Source of the DNA: Actinomycetota bacterium
Lineage (GTDB): Bacteria > Actinomycetota > CADDZG01 > JAHWKV01
Reading direction: 5' to 3'
Length of the DNA stretch: 64,000 bases
Assembly: GCA_030447305.1 (NCBI GenBank)
Contig: JAUJPC010000001.1
Location: forward strand, 327,998-391,997
Part shown: positions 52,589-61,410 of the stretch, one piece after another
How positions within the stretch are numbered: position 1 is the stretch's first letter
Layout: the number at the start of each line of letters is the position of its first letter
Program-made: the position numbers and the translations under genes
Notes under the pieces: model-generated
Seen by the model: the letters and a program-made list of their open reading frames with translations, nothing else
Told to the model about the DNA's origin: nothing
The model's database searches: none

Positions 52589-54976
52589 TCAGAAGGACGC
52601 GGCGGCCTCATCTCTGGCGTCGAGGCAAGCCTTCTTGTAGGTAGCCTCGACCATGCCACACAGCTCTGTGGCCTTGGTGATGTTGTGGTCGTTGAACACG
52701 GCGTTGAGCGACGCTCCTACGATGCAGTGCTCCCTTAGGGCTGCCCCTCCAAGGGCGCATCCGGCGACCACTTTTTCCGAATCCAGAAGTGAGTTTCCGC
52801 TGATGTCACGGCCCATGCTCTGGTAGCAGTCGTCGGCGAAGTCCGCCTCGACCGTGTCGCAGATCCTGAATCCCTTGCTCAGGTCCTGATCCGACTGCCA
52901 AAGGATGTAGGAGGTCTGCATGCCGAAGCATTCGTCCTTGTAGCCGGTTGCCACGGCGTTGCATGGGTAGACCAGGTCGCCCTCTTTGAAGGTGGCCCCG
53001 GTGTGTCCCTCCTGAGCCGACACGACATTCTGCATGAAGGCCCCCGACACGCAGGAGCTCAGCTCCCACGGATCGGCCAGTTTCTCGCAGTAGGGCACGG
53101 AGTCGAAAAGGTTGGCGTCGAAGCGGAGCATGATGCCGTGTCCGACGCCGTGGACGCAGTTGTAGTGGACGAACGAGTACTTATCCCTGGCCGGGTCCTG
53201 GCAAAAGCTCGGAACCATCTCCAGGAGTTCCTTGTCGTCGTACTGAGACATCCGTTGCTCCACCACGCCGTGGTAGTAGCCGGACCAGCAGGCTGAGGCT
53301 TCGAACGACAGCGCCTCTCCCAGGGTCTTGTAGTAATTGGCGGCTTCCCGTCCGAGATCGTGCGTGATCTGATGACACTGCGAGGCGACGTATCGATCGG
53401 AAGCAGACAGCTCGAGGATCTTGGCGACGGCAATCCCGGCGTCGCCGATGCGCATGAGAGCGGAGAAGTAGCTCTTGTAGCAGTTGGGCTGGCCGACGCT
53501 GAGGCCGGCGCACTCCTGCACATCGGCCACCGGCTGGGCGGAAAGCGCGTCGTCCGAGGACGCCCCGGCACCGGCGCGGGGCGAGCCGTCAGTGGGGTTG
53601 AGCAGTGCCAGCGAGGACGCCAGGACGAGCACGGTCGCCAGCGCACCGAGTTCCAGTCGAAGGGTTTTGGCGAACCCTGGATCGCCGAGGGTGGCGGGCT
53701 TGGACCGGACCTTTTGGTCGTGGGCCCACGCCAGGGGAAGGATCACCACCAGTAGCAGCGCCAGCTTTATGGACAGTGCCAGCCCGTAGCGGTTTCCGAA
53801 CAGGTTGGTCCCGATGTTCGCCCACAGGGCTTCGGCGCCGGTGATCACGAGAACCAACAAGCTCCACCCGGCGGCGCGAGCGAAGCGCGGGAAGAAGGCC
53901 GCCAGCAAAGCCGACCGGTCGTCTGCCGAGACTTCGCTGCGCTTCGACGCCGCGAGCCACAAAGCGACCAGGCAAAGCGGCCCGATCCAAAGTGCAGCCG
54001 CCAGGATGTGGGCCGAGCTCACGAAGACGGCAACTTCGGGGGCACGGTTCACAGCTAGATGGCCGCCGACCGACCCCGCTAAAACAGCGAGCCCTATCGA
54101 TGTGGCGATCTTGCGCCAGCGGGCATCGTTGCGCCCGAGGTACGGGGTGACGGAGACCGGTTCGGCAAACAGCGCCGCCGCTGCGAGAGACAGAAGGAGC
54201 AGCACCTCGAACATCGTGCTGCCGGTGCCAAGCGCCCTTCCCACCCGCGACATCGACGAGCCGCCCTGAAAGGAGTTGGCCAGGATGGTGACGGTAGCGG
54301 CGAGACGCACCCCGCCTCCCACAAAAGCGATCCGCAGACCTCTTGCGAGCCACAGCCGGCATAGCGTCCACAGGGCCCGTCCGGCGGGCGTCCATGTGGA
54401 CGCTGCCCCCGCCATCCAGACCAAGATGAACAGAGCGCCTATCGCCAGGCTCAGTCCCAGGTACCAAAGAAAGCGCCCCGTCGCTCCGGCGAGGTCCACG
54501 GTCCGGTCCTCTGCCGTAACGGCCTCAAAGCGGGCAGCGCGCACCTGTTCCTGCGAAACCGCGCCCACGCCGAAGACAACCTCCCCGACCGCCCGGTGTC
54601 CGTCCCCGCCGATCGACTGCCAGCTGATTCCGTAGGTGCCCTCGGGAAGATCCGGCAGGACAAACTCGACCTTGGTTGTAGGTTCCTCCGACTCGGTCGA
54701 GAGGGTGGCCCCCTCATAGGGTTTGCCGGTCACATCGAGGATTCGTACGGTGACGGTTTGCGGGTCGACCGGATCCGTGAACTCCAGGTGAAGGGTCTGC
54801 GGAGGGGAGTCCAGGCGGCTGAGGTTGGAAGGATTGCTGTCGCTCAACGACGTGTGCGCAGAAGCTGGGATCGCGGTGCCGACGAGGAATGCGGCCACGA
54901 TGGCCACGGTCGTTACCGCTCTACTCAAAGGCCGGTTGGCACTGAACACCACGACACCACCGCTGGGTAGGTTCAC
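52589..54976 (-). CDS. CopC-CopD fusion with C-terminal 16-Cys repeat domain
   Basis: 795 residues in three parts. (1) Signal peptide, then a CopC domain whose mature N-terminus would be AHTSLSDSNPSNLSRL; the N-terminal His is a Cu(II) ligand in CopC, and LHLEFTDPVDP and VEFVLPDLPEGTYGISWQ are typical. (2) About eight transmembrane helices of CopD type (165-465). (3) A novel-looking 310-residue extracytoplasmic domain with 16 Cys. Most lie in pairs 10-13 residues apart (e.g. CNAVATGYKDEC, CDTVEADFADDC, CGMVEATYKKAC), with His motifs QITHDLGR, GYYHGVVE and CVHGVGHG. Known CopCD/YcnJ proteins do not carry this tail as far as I know. Role: copper uptake or handling; the tail may bind metal or act as a disulfide-stabilised helical repeat. 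The start is GTG 54976. Confidence 0.85.
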   Translation of the reverse strand: MNLPSGGVVVFSANRPLSRAVTTVAIVAAFLVGTAIPASAHTSLSDSNPSNLSRLDSPPQTLHLEFTDPVDPQTVTVRILDVTGKPYEGATLSTESEEPTTKVEFVLPDLPEGTYGISWQSIGGDGHRAVGEVVFGVGAVSQEQVRAARFEAVTAEDRTVDLAGATGRFLWYLGLSLAIGALFILVWMAGAASTWTPAGRALWTLCRLWLARGLRIAFVGGGVRLAATVTILANSFQGGSSMSRVGRALGTGSTMFEVLLLLSLAAAALFAEPVSVTPYLGRNDARWRKIATSIGLAVLAGSVGGHLAVNRAPEVAVFVSSAHILAAALWIGPLCLVALWLAASKRSEVSADDRSALLAAFFPRFARAAGWSLLVLVITGAEALWANIGTNLFGNRYGLALSIKLALLLVVILPLAWAHDQKVRSKPATLGDPGFAKTLRLELGALATVLVLASSLALLNPTDGSPRAGAGASSDDALSAQPVADVQECAGLSVGQPNCYKSYFSALMRIGDAGIAVAKILELSASDRYVASQCHQITHDLGREAANYYKTLGEALSFEASACWSGYYHGVVEQRMSQYDDKELLEMVPSFCQDPARDKYSFVHYNCVHGVGHGIMLRFDANLFDSVPYCEKLADPWELSSCVSGAFMQNVVSAQEGHTGATFKEGDLVYPCNAVATGYKDECFGMQTSYILWQSDQDLSKGFRICDTVEADFADDCYQSMGRDISGNSLLDSEKVVAGCALGGAALREHCIVGASLNAVFNDHNITKATELCGMVEATYKKACLDARDEAAASF

Positions 54977-55074
54977 GGATCATCAATATCCGAAAACCAG
55001 TCTAAGCGTGGGCCTCGCGAAACCTGGGGAGCGGACGTAAGGTGATCAGCCGTCCATTGCTGCTGCCGGAGGAT

Positions 55075-55287
55075 TCAGTTGGTGAACTTGGAGGATATCG
55101 CGTTGGCCAGCGGGCTGGCTTCGGCGATGTTCTGCTCGGGAGGCACGTCGCACGCCGTGATCTCCGGGAAGAACTCTTCCATCTCCTTGCCGCACTTGGG
55201 GCAGAGCTCAGTCTGGCCCTCATCCACGGCGTCCACCACCAAACCGCACATGACATCCTGACATTTGTATGCGGCCAATGGATTCAA
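55075..55287 (-). CDS. Small zinc-ribbon-like protein (70 aa)
   Basis: The ATG at 55287 has AGGAGG at 8 nt, a strong ribosome site. MNPLAAYKCQDVMCGLVVDA and ELCPKCGKEMEEFFPEI give four Cys (C-x4-C and CxxC), resembling rubredoxin/desulforedoxin-like or zinc-ribbon modules, although the first knuckle has a longer spacing than usual. A fifth Cys follows (TACDVPP). The rest is probably unstructured. It is transcribed towards the CopCD start region's far side on the same strand, 98 bp apart. Function unknown; metal binding is an inference. Confidence 0.72.
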   Translation of the reverse strand: MNPLAAYKCQDVMCGLVVDAVDEGQTELCPKCGKEMEEFFPEITACDVPPEQNIAEASPLANAISSKFTN

Positions 55288-55440
55288 CCTCCTTCGTCGG
55301 TGCGGGTCTTTGGTCCTCGACCAATAATCTCACCTCCTCATCGTTATACACAGGTGAACGAGCAATGCGCTTAGTCCAGGAGTCACCGGGATACCCCTAA
55401 ATAGGACACAAGCCGTCCGTCTTATGGGCTAGCGTGGCTT

Positions 55441-56330
55441 ATGGCCTCATCCGATTCGCAGACTTTGGTACTTCAACCGAGAGGTCCCTTCTCCTTGGCG
55501 GCGTCGACCCGGTTCCTGGAGGGGTTTCGGCCGGCTGCGCTCGAACCACACGATTGCCCAAACCTTCACCTTGCCTTTGCGGTGGAGGGTAGCTGGGAAG
55601 CGGCCGGCCTGTGCGTCCGCCAGGAGGGAGACGACTTGGTCGCCGACGTGTACGGCAGCCGAGATGTCGACGCCGTCGGCAGCCAGCTTGCTCGCATCTT
55701 TTCCCTGGACGTGGACGGCTCTCGTTTTGCCGAGGTGGGCGCCCGGGATCCGGTCATCGGAGAATTGCAACGCACTTACGATGGGCTGCGTCCAGTCTGC
55801 TTCTGGTCCGCTATGAAGCCGCGGTCTGGACAATCCTCAGCGCGCGGGTCCGCATGACTCAGGCCGCAGCCCTAAAGTCCCGTATCACCCGGGAATTCGG
55901 CACACCGTTGGACATCCATGGGCACCTCCTCCACGCCTTTCCTTCGCCGGAAAGGCTTAAAGTGACGGACCCAGGCAGGGGAGTGGGTGCGAAAAAGGCC
56001 GATTATCTGGAGGGAGTAGCCGCTGCAGCGCTGTCCGGCGAGCTGGACTCGGCGCAGCTTCGAAGCTTTCCTCGTTCGCAAGCACTTGAACGGCTAACGA
56101 AGATTCCGGGCATAGGTCCCTTCGGAGCTGAGCTAATTCTGCTCCGCGGCGCAGGCGAGCCCGATCACTTTCCCTCTTCTGAGCGCTGGCTCAACCAAGC
56201 GATGTCCGAGCTGTACGGGCTTTCGAGCCCGGACTCGCAAGCGCTCAACTCAATCACTGAGAACTGGCGGCCGTATCGAACCTGGACCAGCGTGCTGGTG
56301 CGAAACTGGTGGGAGGACCGGAGCCGCTGA
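55441..56330 (+). pseudogene. DNA-3-methyladenine glycosylase II (AlkA-like), frameshifted near 55809
   Basis: Frame one (from ATG 55441) holds the AlkA N-terminal beta domain (LQPRGPFSLAASTRFLEGF) up to GLRPVCFWS. The helix-hairpin-helix glycosylase domain continues in the next frame (YEAAVWTILSARVRMTQAAA, then LTKIPGIGPFGAELILLRG, a good HhH, and the catalytic-region Asp in GAGEPDHFPSSE). One missing base (GTCCGC to GTCCCGC) joins them as FWSRYEAAVW. The N-terminal half is divergent and the C-terminal half well conserved. The enzyme excises alkylated bases. A TAGCGT box lies 5 nt before the ATG. Confidence 0.83.
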
Positions 56331-56347
56331 GCCACTTGACCATGTCT

Positions 56348-57304
56348 CTACGGTGCGGGTGATCGGTAACGGGGCACCGCCACGAGGTGGCGCCGCTGAC
56401 TGGGGTCGTCCTCAATAAAACTGATGTCGTAGTCGAGGCCGTTGAGCAGATTCTCCGCATCGGACTGGATTTGCCCGTCGTGGACCTCGACGACCAGTAC
56501 CGGTCTGTGAGCCGATAGAAGGACCGATGCTCCTTCGAGGACTTCAAGCTCCCCACCCTCCACGTCGATCTTGATGAGCTTGGGGGCTCCAAAGTGCTCG
56601 GCCAACTGGTCCAAGGTGGTGCCTGGCACCTCTATCTCACCGTCATCGGCCAGGTGGCCGATTCCGCCGCCTGCCCCCGGCGAAAACCGCCTCTCACTTG
56701 CCACCGTGCCGGCTGCTGCCCTGACGACCCTGACGTTGGAAGCGGAGTTGTTCTCCAGGTTCGCTTCGAGCTTGGGACCCATGAAGGGATCTGGTTCAAC
56801 GGACACCACCGTACCCTCCTCTCGCACCAGCCTTGCCAGAAGCAAAGTGAAAAACCCCAGGTGTGCTCCCACGTCAAACGCGACGTCGCCGTCGGCGAGA
56901 TGCTCTGCCAGGACGTTTTGGACCTTCGATTCGTAGGTGCCGGCAACCATCTCCCGCTGCTTTCTGACGTCAACTTCGAGCATGGCGCCCTTTAGGATCC
57001 CGCTGCTGACGGGCAGCACCTCATAGCGCCCCGCCGGTGCTGCCAGGTCAAGGACGAAACGCATGATCTTTCCTACGGGTCCCGTCCTCAGCATCCGCTG
57101 GGCCGGCAACGGAACGATCTTGGCGGCCTTCAGAAATACTTTGTGAGCCAGACCGGCTTTGCGCGCAGTAGTGGCTTTGCGGTCGGATGATGAGCGGTCC
57201 GGCGGCAAAGGGGGCTGCTCGGTGGAGTCTTCTTCGATGGCTTCGACCTCGATAGGTGCCGGGAGCGTAAGCGCAAGCGATGTGTACTTGCCGCACCGAA
57301 ACAT
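56348..57304 (-). CDS. FkbM-family methyltransferase
   Basis: 318 residues. The first 80 are variable and partly disordered. The SAM-binding domain shows motif I as VAFDVGAHLGFFTLLLARL, then VVSVEPDPFMGPKLEANLE, and the FkbM signature LIKIDVEGGELEVLEGA near residue 245. FkbM enzymes O-methylate sugars or small molecules. It is convergent with the AlkA gene (17-bp gap) and stands alone, so the substrate is not indicated; modification of surface glycan is one possibility given the nearby envelope genes. Confidence 0.9.
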   Translation of the reverse strand: MFRCGKYTSLALTLPAPIEVEAIEEDSTEQPPLPPDRSSSDRKATTARKAGLAHKVFLKAAKIVPLPAQRMLRTGPVGKIMRFVLDLAAPAGRYEVLPVSSGILKGAMLEVDVRKQREMVAGTYESKVQNVLAEHLADGDVAFDVGAHLGFFTLLLARLVREEGTVVSVEPDPFMGPKLEANLENNSASNVRVVRAAAGTVASERRFSPGAGGGIGHLADDGEIEVPGTTLDQLAEHFGAPKLIKIDVEGGELEVLEGASVLLSAHRPVLVVEVHDGQIQSDAENLLNGLDYDISFIEDDPSQRRHLVAVPRYRSPAP

Positions 57305-57388
57305 TGGAGCCGGCGTTGTTTCGCTAGCTTCCCCCTAATCAGCTTATGTAGTCAACGGGTGAACAATCGGCAAATGCCGCACAAACGG

Positions 57389-58023
57389 TCACCCGGCGGC
57401 GACCCACTCGAAGTCCATCTGCCGGGCCGTTGCCTTGGCGAGGTCCTCTCCCGCTTGGCGCTGCACCAAATGCAAGCTCAAGTCGATGCCGGCCGAGATA
57501 CCGGCCGAAGTGAGGATATTGCCCTCATCAACCCAGCGAACGTTTCGCCTTACCTTGACTCGAGGAAAGCGCCGGCCTAGCTCCTCAAGGTCTTCCCAGT
57601 GCGTAGTGACCTCGAGGCCATCGAGCAACCCTGCTGTGGCGAGCAGAAAAGCGCCGGTACAGACCGAAGCTGTGATGGCAGCTTTGTCAGAGGCTTGGGT
57701 TAGCCACGTGAGGTTCCGTGGTGCGACTCAGCCGCGCTGGTAACTTCACCGGGAACGATGACTATGTCGAGCGGTAGATGCTCAAGGATCGTGCGCGAGG
57801 CGACCAGTTCAAGCCCGCCTGGGGCAAGGATCGGGGAGCCGTGCGGAGCCACGGTATGAACATGGAATGGGGCCTCGGGCCAACCTCGGCGGAGGGCGAC
57901 ACGCGTCGCCGTGGTAAACACCTCGAAGGGCCCGCAGCAATCCAGGACTTCGACGTCATCAAAGATCAGGATGCCAACTTCGTGAACCGTCGTGACGGGC
58001 TGGTTGGACCGTTGCATTGACAT
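57389..58023 (-). pseudogene. DJ-1/PfpI-family (GATase1-like) protein, frameshifted near 57715
   Basis: Frame one from ATG 58023 holds VGILIFDDVEVLDCCGPFEVF and LDIVIVPGE. The next frame holds WLTQASDKAAITASVCTGAFLLATAGLLDGL, with the nucleophile-elbow Cys in SVCTGAF, then EVTTHW and TSAGISAGIDLSLHLV. Restoring one base (CACGGAACC to CACGGGAACC on the coding strand) fuses the parts as ...HHGNLTWLTQAS. These proteins resemble the amidase-like N-terminal domain of GlxA-type regulators or isonitrile hydratase; no HTH domain follows. All key residues persist. Confidence 0.84.
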
Positions 58024-58031
58024 GGCCAGTT

Positions 58032-58439
58032 TCAGAGCTGAGCGGCCAGAGGCAAAGCGAGGGTCTTGGCGACGGCGAGAATCCTGTCGTCGTCAGTGAT
58101 TAGCTCCACCTTTCGACTTTCGGCAAGAGCGACATAGGCAGCGTCGTAGGTCGTGAGGCCCTTGGTGACCCAGGCAGCGACCGTGGCCAGGTCCGCATCC
58201 CCTACATCGAAGCCTAGGTCATCGAGTGCTGCTGCGAGATCCTGCAAAGCACCCTCATCCCATCCCCAACGCCTGCCCGCGACATTGAGCAGCTCAAGGA
58301 AAAGCAGCGATGGCACGGTCACGATGATCTCACCCTTCTCGTAACGCTTTCTTAGCGATCGTGCCTCCTCGAACTTCCTTTCGCCTTCTGTCCCGAACCA
58401 TTTGAGTACGACCGAGGCGTCCAGGACCACTTCGGTCAA
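58032..58439 (-). CDS. vapC: PIN-domain toxin (VapC family)
   Basis: A 135-residue PIN nuclease: VVLDASVVLKWF (first Asp), a conserved Glu in LLFLELLNVAGRR, LTTYDAAYVALAE (third acidic site) and LITDDDRILAVAKTL (fourth). All four metal-coordinating acids are present, so it should be an active RNase. The start is TTG 58439, overlapping the antitoxin stop as TTGA. VapC toxins cut initiator tRNA or rRNA when the antitoxin is degraded. Confidence 0.92.
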   Translation of the reverse strand: MTEVVLDASVVLKWFGTEGERKFEEARSLRKRYEKGEIIVTVPSLLFLELLNVAGRRWGWDEGALQDLAAALDDLGFDVGDADLATVAAWVTKGLTTYDAAYVALAESRKVELITDDDRILAVAKTLALPLAAQL

Positions 58440-58684
58440 CGCAAGTCACGATCCTTACGCACAGCAACTGTCGCATCCTCAGGGCCTGCCTGATGCATAA
58501 ACAGACGGTCGAGCCGGGAAAGAGCACCACGTACCGACGCTTGTTGCCCGGGACCCGACGAGATCTTGAGTTGGCGTGCTACCAGTTGGCTTAGGTACTT
58601 ACTCCGGGAGACCCCGCGAGCCCGAGCTTCCTTATCTATGCGGGCTAACAGGCCGTCATTCAGTGAGATCAGGATCTTTGCCAT
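58436..58684 (-). CDS. vapB: Ribbon-helix-helix antitoxin (VapB type)
   Basis: An 82-residue protein whose N-terminus (MAKILISLNDGLLARIDKEA, RARGVSRSKYLSQLV) is a ribbon-helix-helix DNA-binding domain; the C-terminal tail (LSRLDRLFMHQAG, VAVRKDRDLR) should wrap the toxin. The gene precedes and overlaps vapC, the normal order. ATG 58684 is 7 nt after a TATCCT box, suggesting a leaderless message, with an 8-bp tandem repeat overlapping that box as a probable operator. Confidence 0.88.
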   Translation of the reverse strand: MAKILISLNDGLLARIDKEARARGVSRSKYLSQLVARQLKISSGPGQQASVRGALSRLDRLFMHQAGPEDATVAVRKDRDLR

Positions 58685-58691
58685 GACCCTC

Positions 58692-58708
58692 AGGATATCT
58701 GGATATCT
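58692..58708 (-). promoter_or_regulatory. vapBC promoter with tandem GGATATCT operator
   Basis: Two adjacent copies of GGATATCT (58693-58700, 58701-58708; + strand) overlap the minus-strand -10 TATCCT (58697-58692), which lies 7 nt before the antitoxin ATG. Tandem sites over the -10 suit autorepression by a ribbon-helix-helix dimer pair. Confidence 0.6.
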
Positions 58709-58833
58709 TCCGACGGGCAACGAAGCCCACAGGCCGCCCAATGGTCCTGGTCTTCGTTTCGAATATCTCGCCGGACACCGGGGTGGTAGGTCTGGCCATA
58801 GGTCTCGGCTGAAGAGGCATCGTAGTTATCTCT

Positions 58834-60015
58834 TCAGGGCAACCCCTTGACTCCCGCGTCGACGACCACGCCGGCGCCCGCGGCAGGCATGTCGTTGGGA
58901 CCCTTCACGTGCCCAAACCAACCCGATGGAGGATCGCCGAGCTCTTCCCAGCTGGGGACGTAGTGCTCGAGGAAGATCTGGCCGACCAGCTCCCCTCGGC
59001 TCCGGACTCCGGTCTTCTCGAAGATCGACTTGAGGTGGTCCTGAACGGTGTAGGGCGAGATCCCGAGAGCCCGAGCGATCTGCTTGGTTGGCTGGCCTTG
59101 CATGCACAGCCGCATAACCTTGCGCTCCCGGTCTGAAAGTCCGTAGGCGAGGGCCACGAGTGGGGCGACCTCACTAGGAGCGGCCGGCTGGATGATGACC
59201 GCAGTTCGTCCGTCGGCCCCGCCTGAGAGCCGGGTGCCGTACAGGAGCAGCCATGAGCCCGATCTCGTTCTCGCTCGGGAGCGCGCCGCGAGCTCCAGCG
59301 GATCCTGACCGGCACGCAGAGCGCGGGCCCGAGCCGCCACGGCCTGCACCATCTTTGAATCAGAGGGGACAGAAGGGGGAGGGATCTCGATCATCTCCTC
59401 GATCCAGCGTTCGGCCGCCGGCGAAATGGACTCCGCAGCGCCGCTCTCGTCGAAGACGACCACTCCCGGGCCATTGGCCAAGGGCGGTTCGCTCGTCACC
59501 GCGGTCGCCACCAGCGCCCGCCGGAAAGCTTCGGCCATCGCCTCGCACAGCGAGGTCAAGAACCTGACATCTTCCTCGGTGAACCAGGGCTCGTTCCGCT
59601 CACGTATGAAGGCCGCTGCCCCCCAGTAGGTTCCGTCGGCCACGAAGGAGCCGCGCAGCTCGTCTCCCATCCAGTCGGCCGAGCGGTTTCGGACGCACCG
59701 AGATAGGTCGCCGTGGGTTGCGATGCTGTTGGCGCCGGTCCCACGCCCACTTCGTGCGAGGAACCGCCACTGATTCACGTCGTCGATCACGTACTCGTGC
59801 TCCGCCAGCCATGAGCCCGAACATGCGATGTTCTGGGTAAGGGTGCCGGTGAACAGCACCGTGCCCGGATCGACGGTATGCCAGCAGCAGCGCTCGAACG
59901 GAATGACTCGGTGGAGGGCCTCCGCGGCCTGGGCCGAGAAAGTCACCCAGTCCAGCCCGTCGTGCGCCAGCCGCACGATTTCCTTCCTGGTGCGATCACG
60001 CCGGTCCCGGTTCAC
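58834..60015 (-). CDS. LuxR-family regulator, copy B
   Basis: About 393 residues from GTG 60015. The N-terminal sensor-like region (LAHDGLDWVTFSAQAAEALH; FERCCWHTVDPGTVLFTGTL; WFTEEDVRFLTSLCEAMAEA) resembles a GAF domain. The C-terminus is a GerE/LuxR helix-turn-helix: GLSDRERKVMRLCMQGQPTK, QIARALGISPYTVQDHLKSIFEKTGV. There is no phospho-receiver Asp, so it is probably ligand-sensing. GTG 60015 was chosen by alignment with copy A (VNRDRRDRTRKEIV against VNGYRVDRTRDKIV); the frame is open up to 60147. It overlaps the end of copy A by 20 bp. Confidence 0.87.
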   Translation of the reverse strand: MNRDRRDRTRKEIVRLAHDGLDWVTFSAQAAEALHRVIPFERCCWHTVDPGTVLFTGTLTQNIACSGSWLAEHEYVIDDVNQWRFLARSGRGTGANSIATHGDLSRCVRNRSADWMGDELRGSFVADGTYWGAAAFIRERNEPWFTEEDVRFLTSLCEAMAEAFRRALVATAVTSEPPLANGPGVVVFDESGAAESISPAAERWIEEMIEIPPPSVPSDSKMVQAVAARARALRAGQDPLELAARSRARTRSGSWLLLYGTRLSGGADGRTAVIIQPAAPSEVAPLVALAYGLSDRERKVMRLCMQGQPTKQIARALGISPYTVQDHLKSIFEKTGVRSRGELVGQIFLEHYVPSWEELGDPPSGWFGHVKGPNDMPAAGAGVVVDAGVKGLP

Positions 60016-61243
60016 GCCAGAAATCGTGCTGCTCTCGTGTCTCAGGCCGTCCGCTTGACGTTCCCGCTTCGACGACCACGCTGGCTGGGGCAGGCATGTC
60101 GCTGGGCCCCTTTGTGTACCCCAACCAGCCCGATGGTGATTGCCCAAGCTCTTCCCAACCAGGCACGTACTGCTCGAGAAAGATCTGACCGACCAGTTCT
60201 CCCCGGCTACTGACCCCGGTTATCTCAAAAATCGATTTGAGGTGGTCCTGAACCGTGTAAGGGGAAACCTGGAGCACTTTCGCCATCTGTTTGGTTGACT
60301 GGCCCTGCATACATAGCTGCATCACCTGCCGCTCGCGGTCCGAGAGTCCATACGCCAGAGCTACCAGCGGGGCGACCTCGCTCCGGGCGGTCGGCTGGAT
60401 GATCACCGCAGTTCGCCCATCGGCCCCGCCCGACAGTTGGGTGCCGTAGAGAAGCAGCCAGGAGCCCGACCTCGTCCGGGCCCGAGACCGCGCCGCGAGC
60501 TCGAGCGGATCCTGACCGGCCTGCAAGGCGCGGGCACGCGCCGCCACTGCCTGCACTATCTGCGACTCAGAGGGGACGGAGGGCGGCGGAACCTCGACTG
60601 TCTCTTCGATCCAACGCTCGGCCGCCGGGGAGATGGACTCAGCCTTGCCATCCGTGTCGAACACGATCACTCCCGGGCCTCTAATCGGTGGCTGGTCGCT
60701 CTCCTCCGGTGTCACCACCAGTGCCCGTCGGAACGCCTTCGCCACCGGTTCCGACAGTGAGGCCAGAAAGCGCACGTCTTCTTCGGTAAACCAAGGGTCG
60801 CCCCGCTCGCGTACAAAGGACGCCGCGCCCCAGTAGGTCCCATCGACGACGAAGGAACCCCGCAGCTCGTCCCCCCACCACTCGATCGACCGGTTTCTGG
60901 CGCAGCGCGAGAGGTCGCCGTGGGTAGCGATGCCGGTAGCGCCGGCTCTGCGGCCGCTTCGGACCAGGAACCGATACTGGTTCACATCGTCGATGACGTA
61001 CTCATGTTCGGCTATCCATGATCCTGAAACCCTCGGCCGGGGGATGGAACAGCCGGTGCTGTCGCAGAGGGTTCCGGTGAACAGCACGGTGCCGGGGTCG
61101 ACCGGATGCCAGCAACAACGCGCGAATGGGGTAACCCGGCGAAGCGCCTCCGCGGCCTCTGTCGAGAAGGTGACCCAGTCCAGGCCATCGTGAGCGAGCC
61201 CGACGATCTTGTCCCTGGTGCGATCAACCCGGTAGCCGTTCAC
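59996..61243 (-). CDS. LuxR-family regulator, copy A (tandem duplicate)
   Basis: About 415 residues with the same layout as copy B: GAF-like sensor (LAHDGLDWVTFSTEAAEALR; FARCCWHPVDPGTVLFTGTL) and LuxR HTH (GLSDRERQVMQLCMQGQSTK, QMAKVLQVSPYTVQDHLKSIFEITGV). Long blocks are identical to copy B, especially in the linker and HTH, so the duplication is fairly recent. The sensor half differs more, including an extra 10-residue insert (DSTGCSIPRPRVS). Start: GTG 61243 aligns with copy B and lies 9 nt after a TACGAT box; GTG 61282 is an alternative. Divergent from the methyltransferase gene, its likely regulatory target. Confidence 0.87.
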   Translation of the reverse strand: MNGYRVDRTRDKIVGLAHDGLDWVTFSTEAAEALRRVTPFARCCWHPVDPGTVLFTGTLCDSTGCSIPRPRVSGSWIAEHEYVIDDVNQYRFLVRSGRRAGATGIATHGDLSRCARNRSIEWWGDELRGSFVVDGTYWGAASFVRERGDPWFTEEDVRFLASLSEPVAKAFRRALVVTPEESDQPPIRGPGVIVFDTDGKAESISPAAERWIEETVEVPPPSVPSESQIVQAVAARARALQAGQDPLELAARSRARTRSGSWLLLYGTQLSGGADGRTAVIIQPTARSEVAPLVALAYGLSDRERQVMQLCMQGQSTKQMAKVLQVSPYTVQDHLKSIFEITGVSSRGELVGQIFLEQYVPGWEELGQSPSGWLGYTKGPSDMPAPASVVVEAGTSSGRPETREQHDFWREPGPA

Positions 61244-61410
61244 GGTCAGCAAATCGTACCGCCCGGCCTTCTCTGAAGCCACCCCAGAATTCTGGGATGC
61301 GCCCGACGGAAGTTCCCGCGTTTATGGGATTGGCCACCAGGAGCCGGAGTCCCACCATCTCAGTTGTGCCCCGTGGGCGGGGCGTGCGATCAAGCAGATA
61401 GGAGAAGAAC

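Noticed and set aside
58685-58833. tRNA or small RNA between antitoxin and LuxR copy B
   Set aside because: No cloverleaf, T-loop or terminator could be formed.
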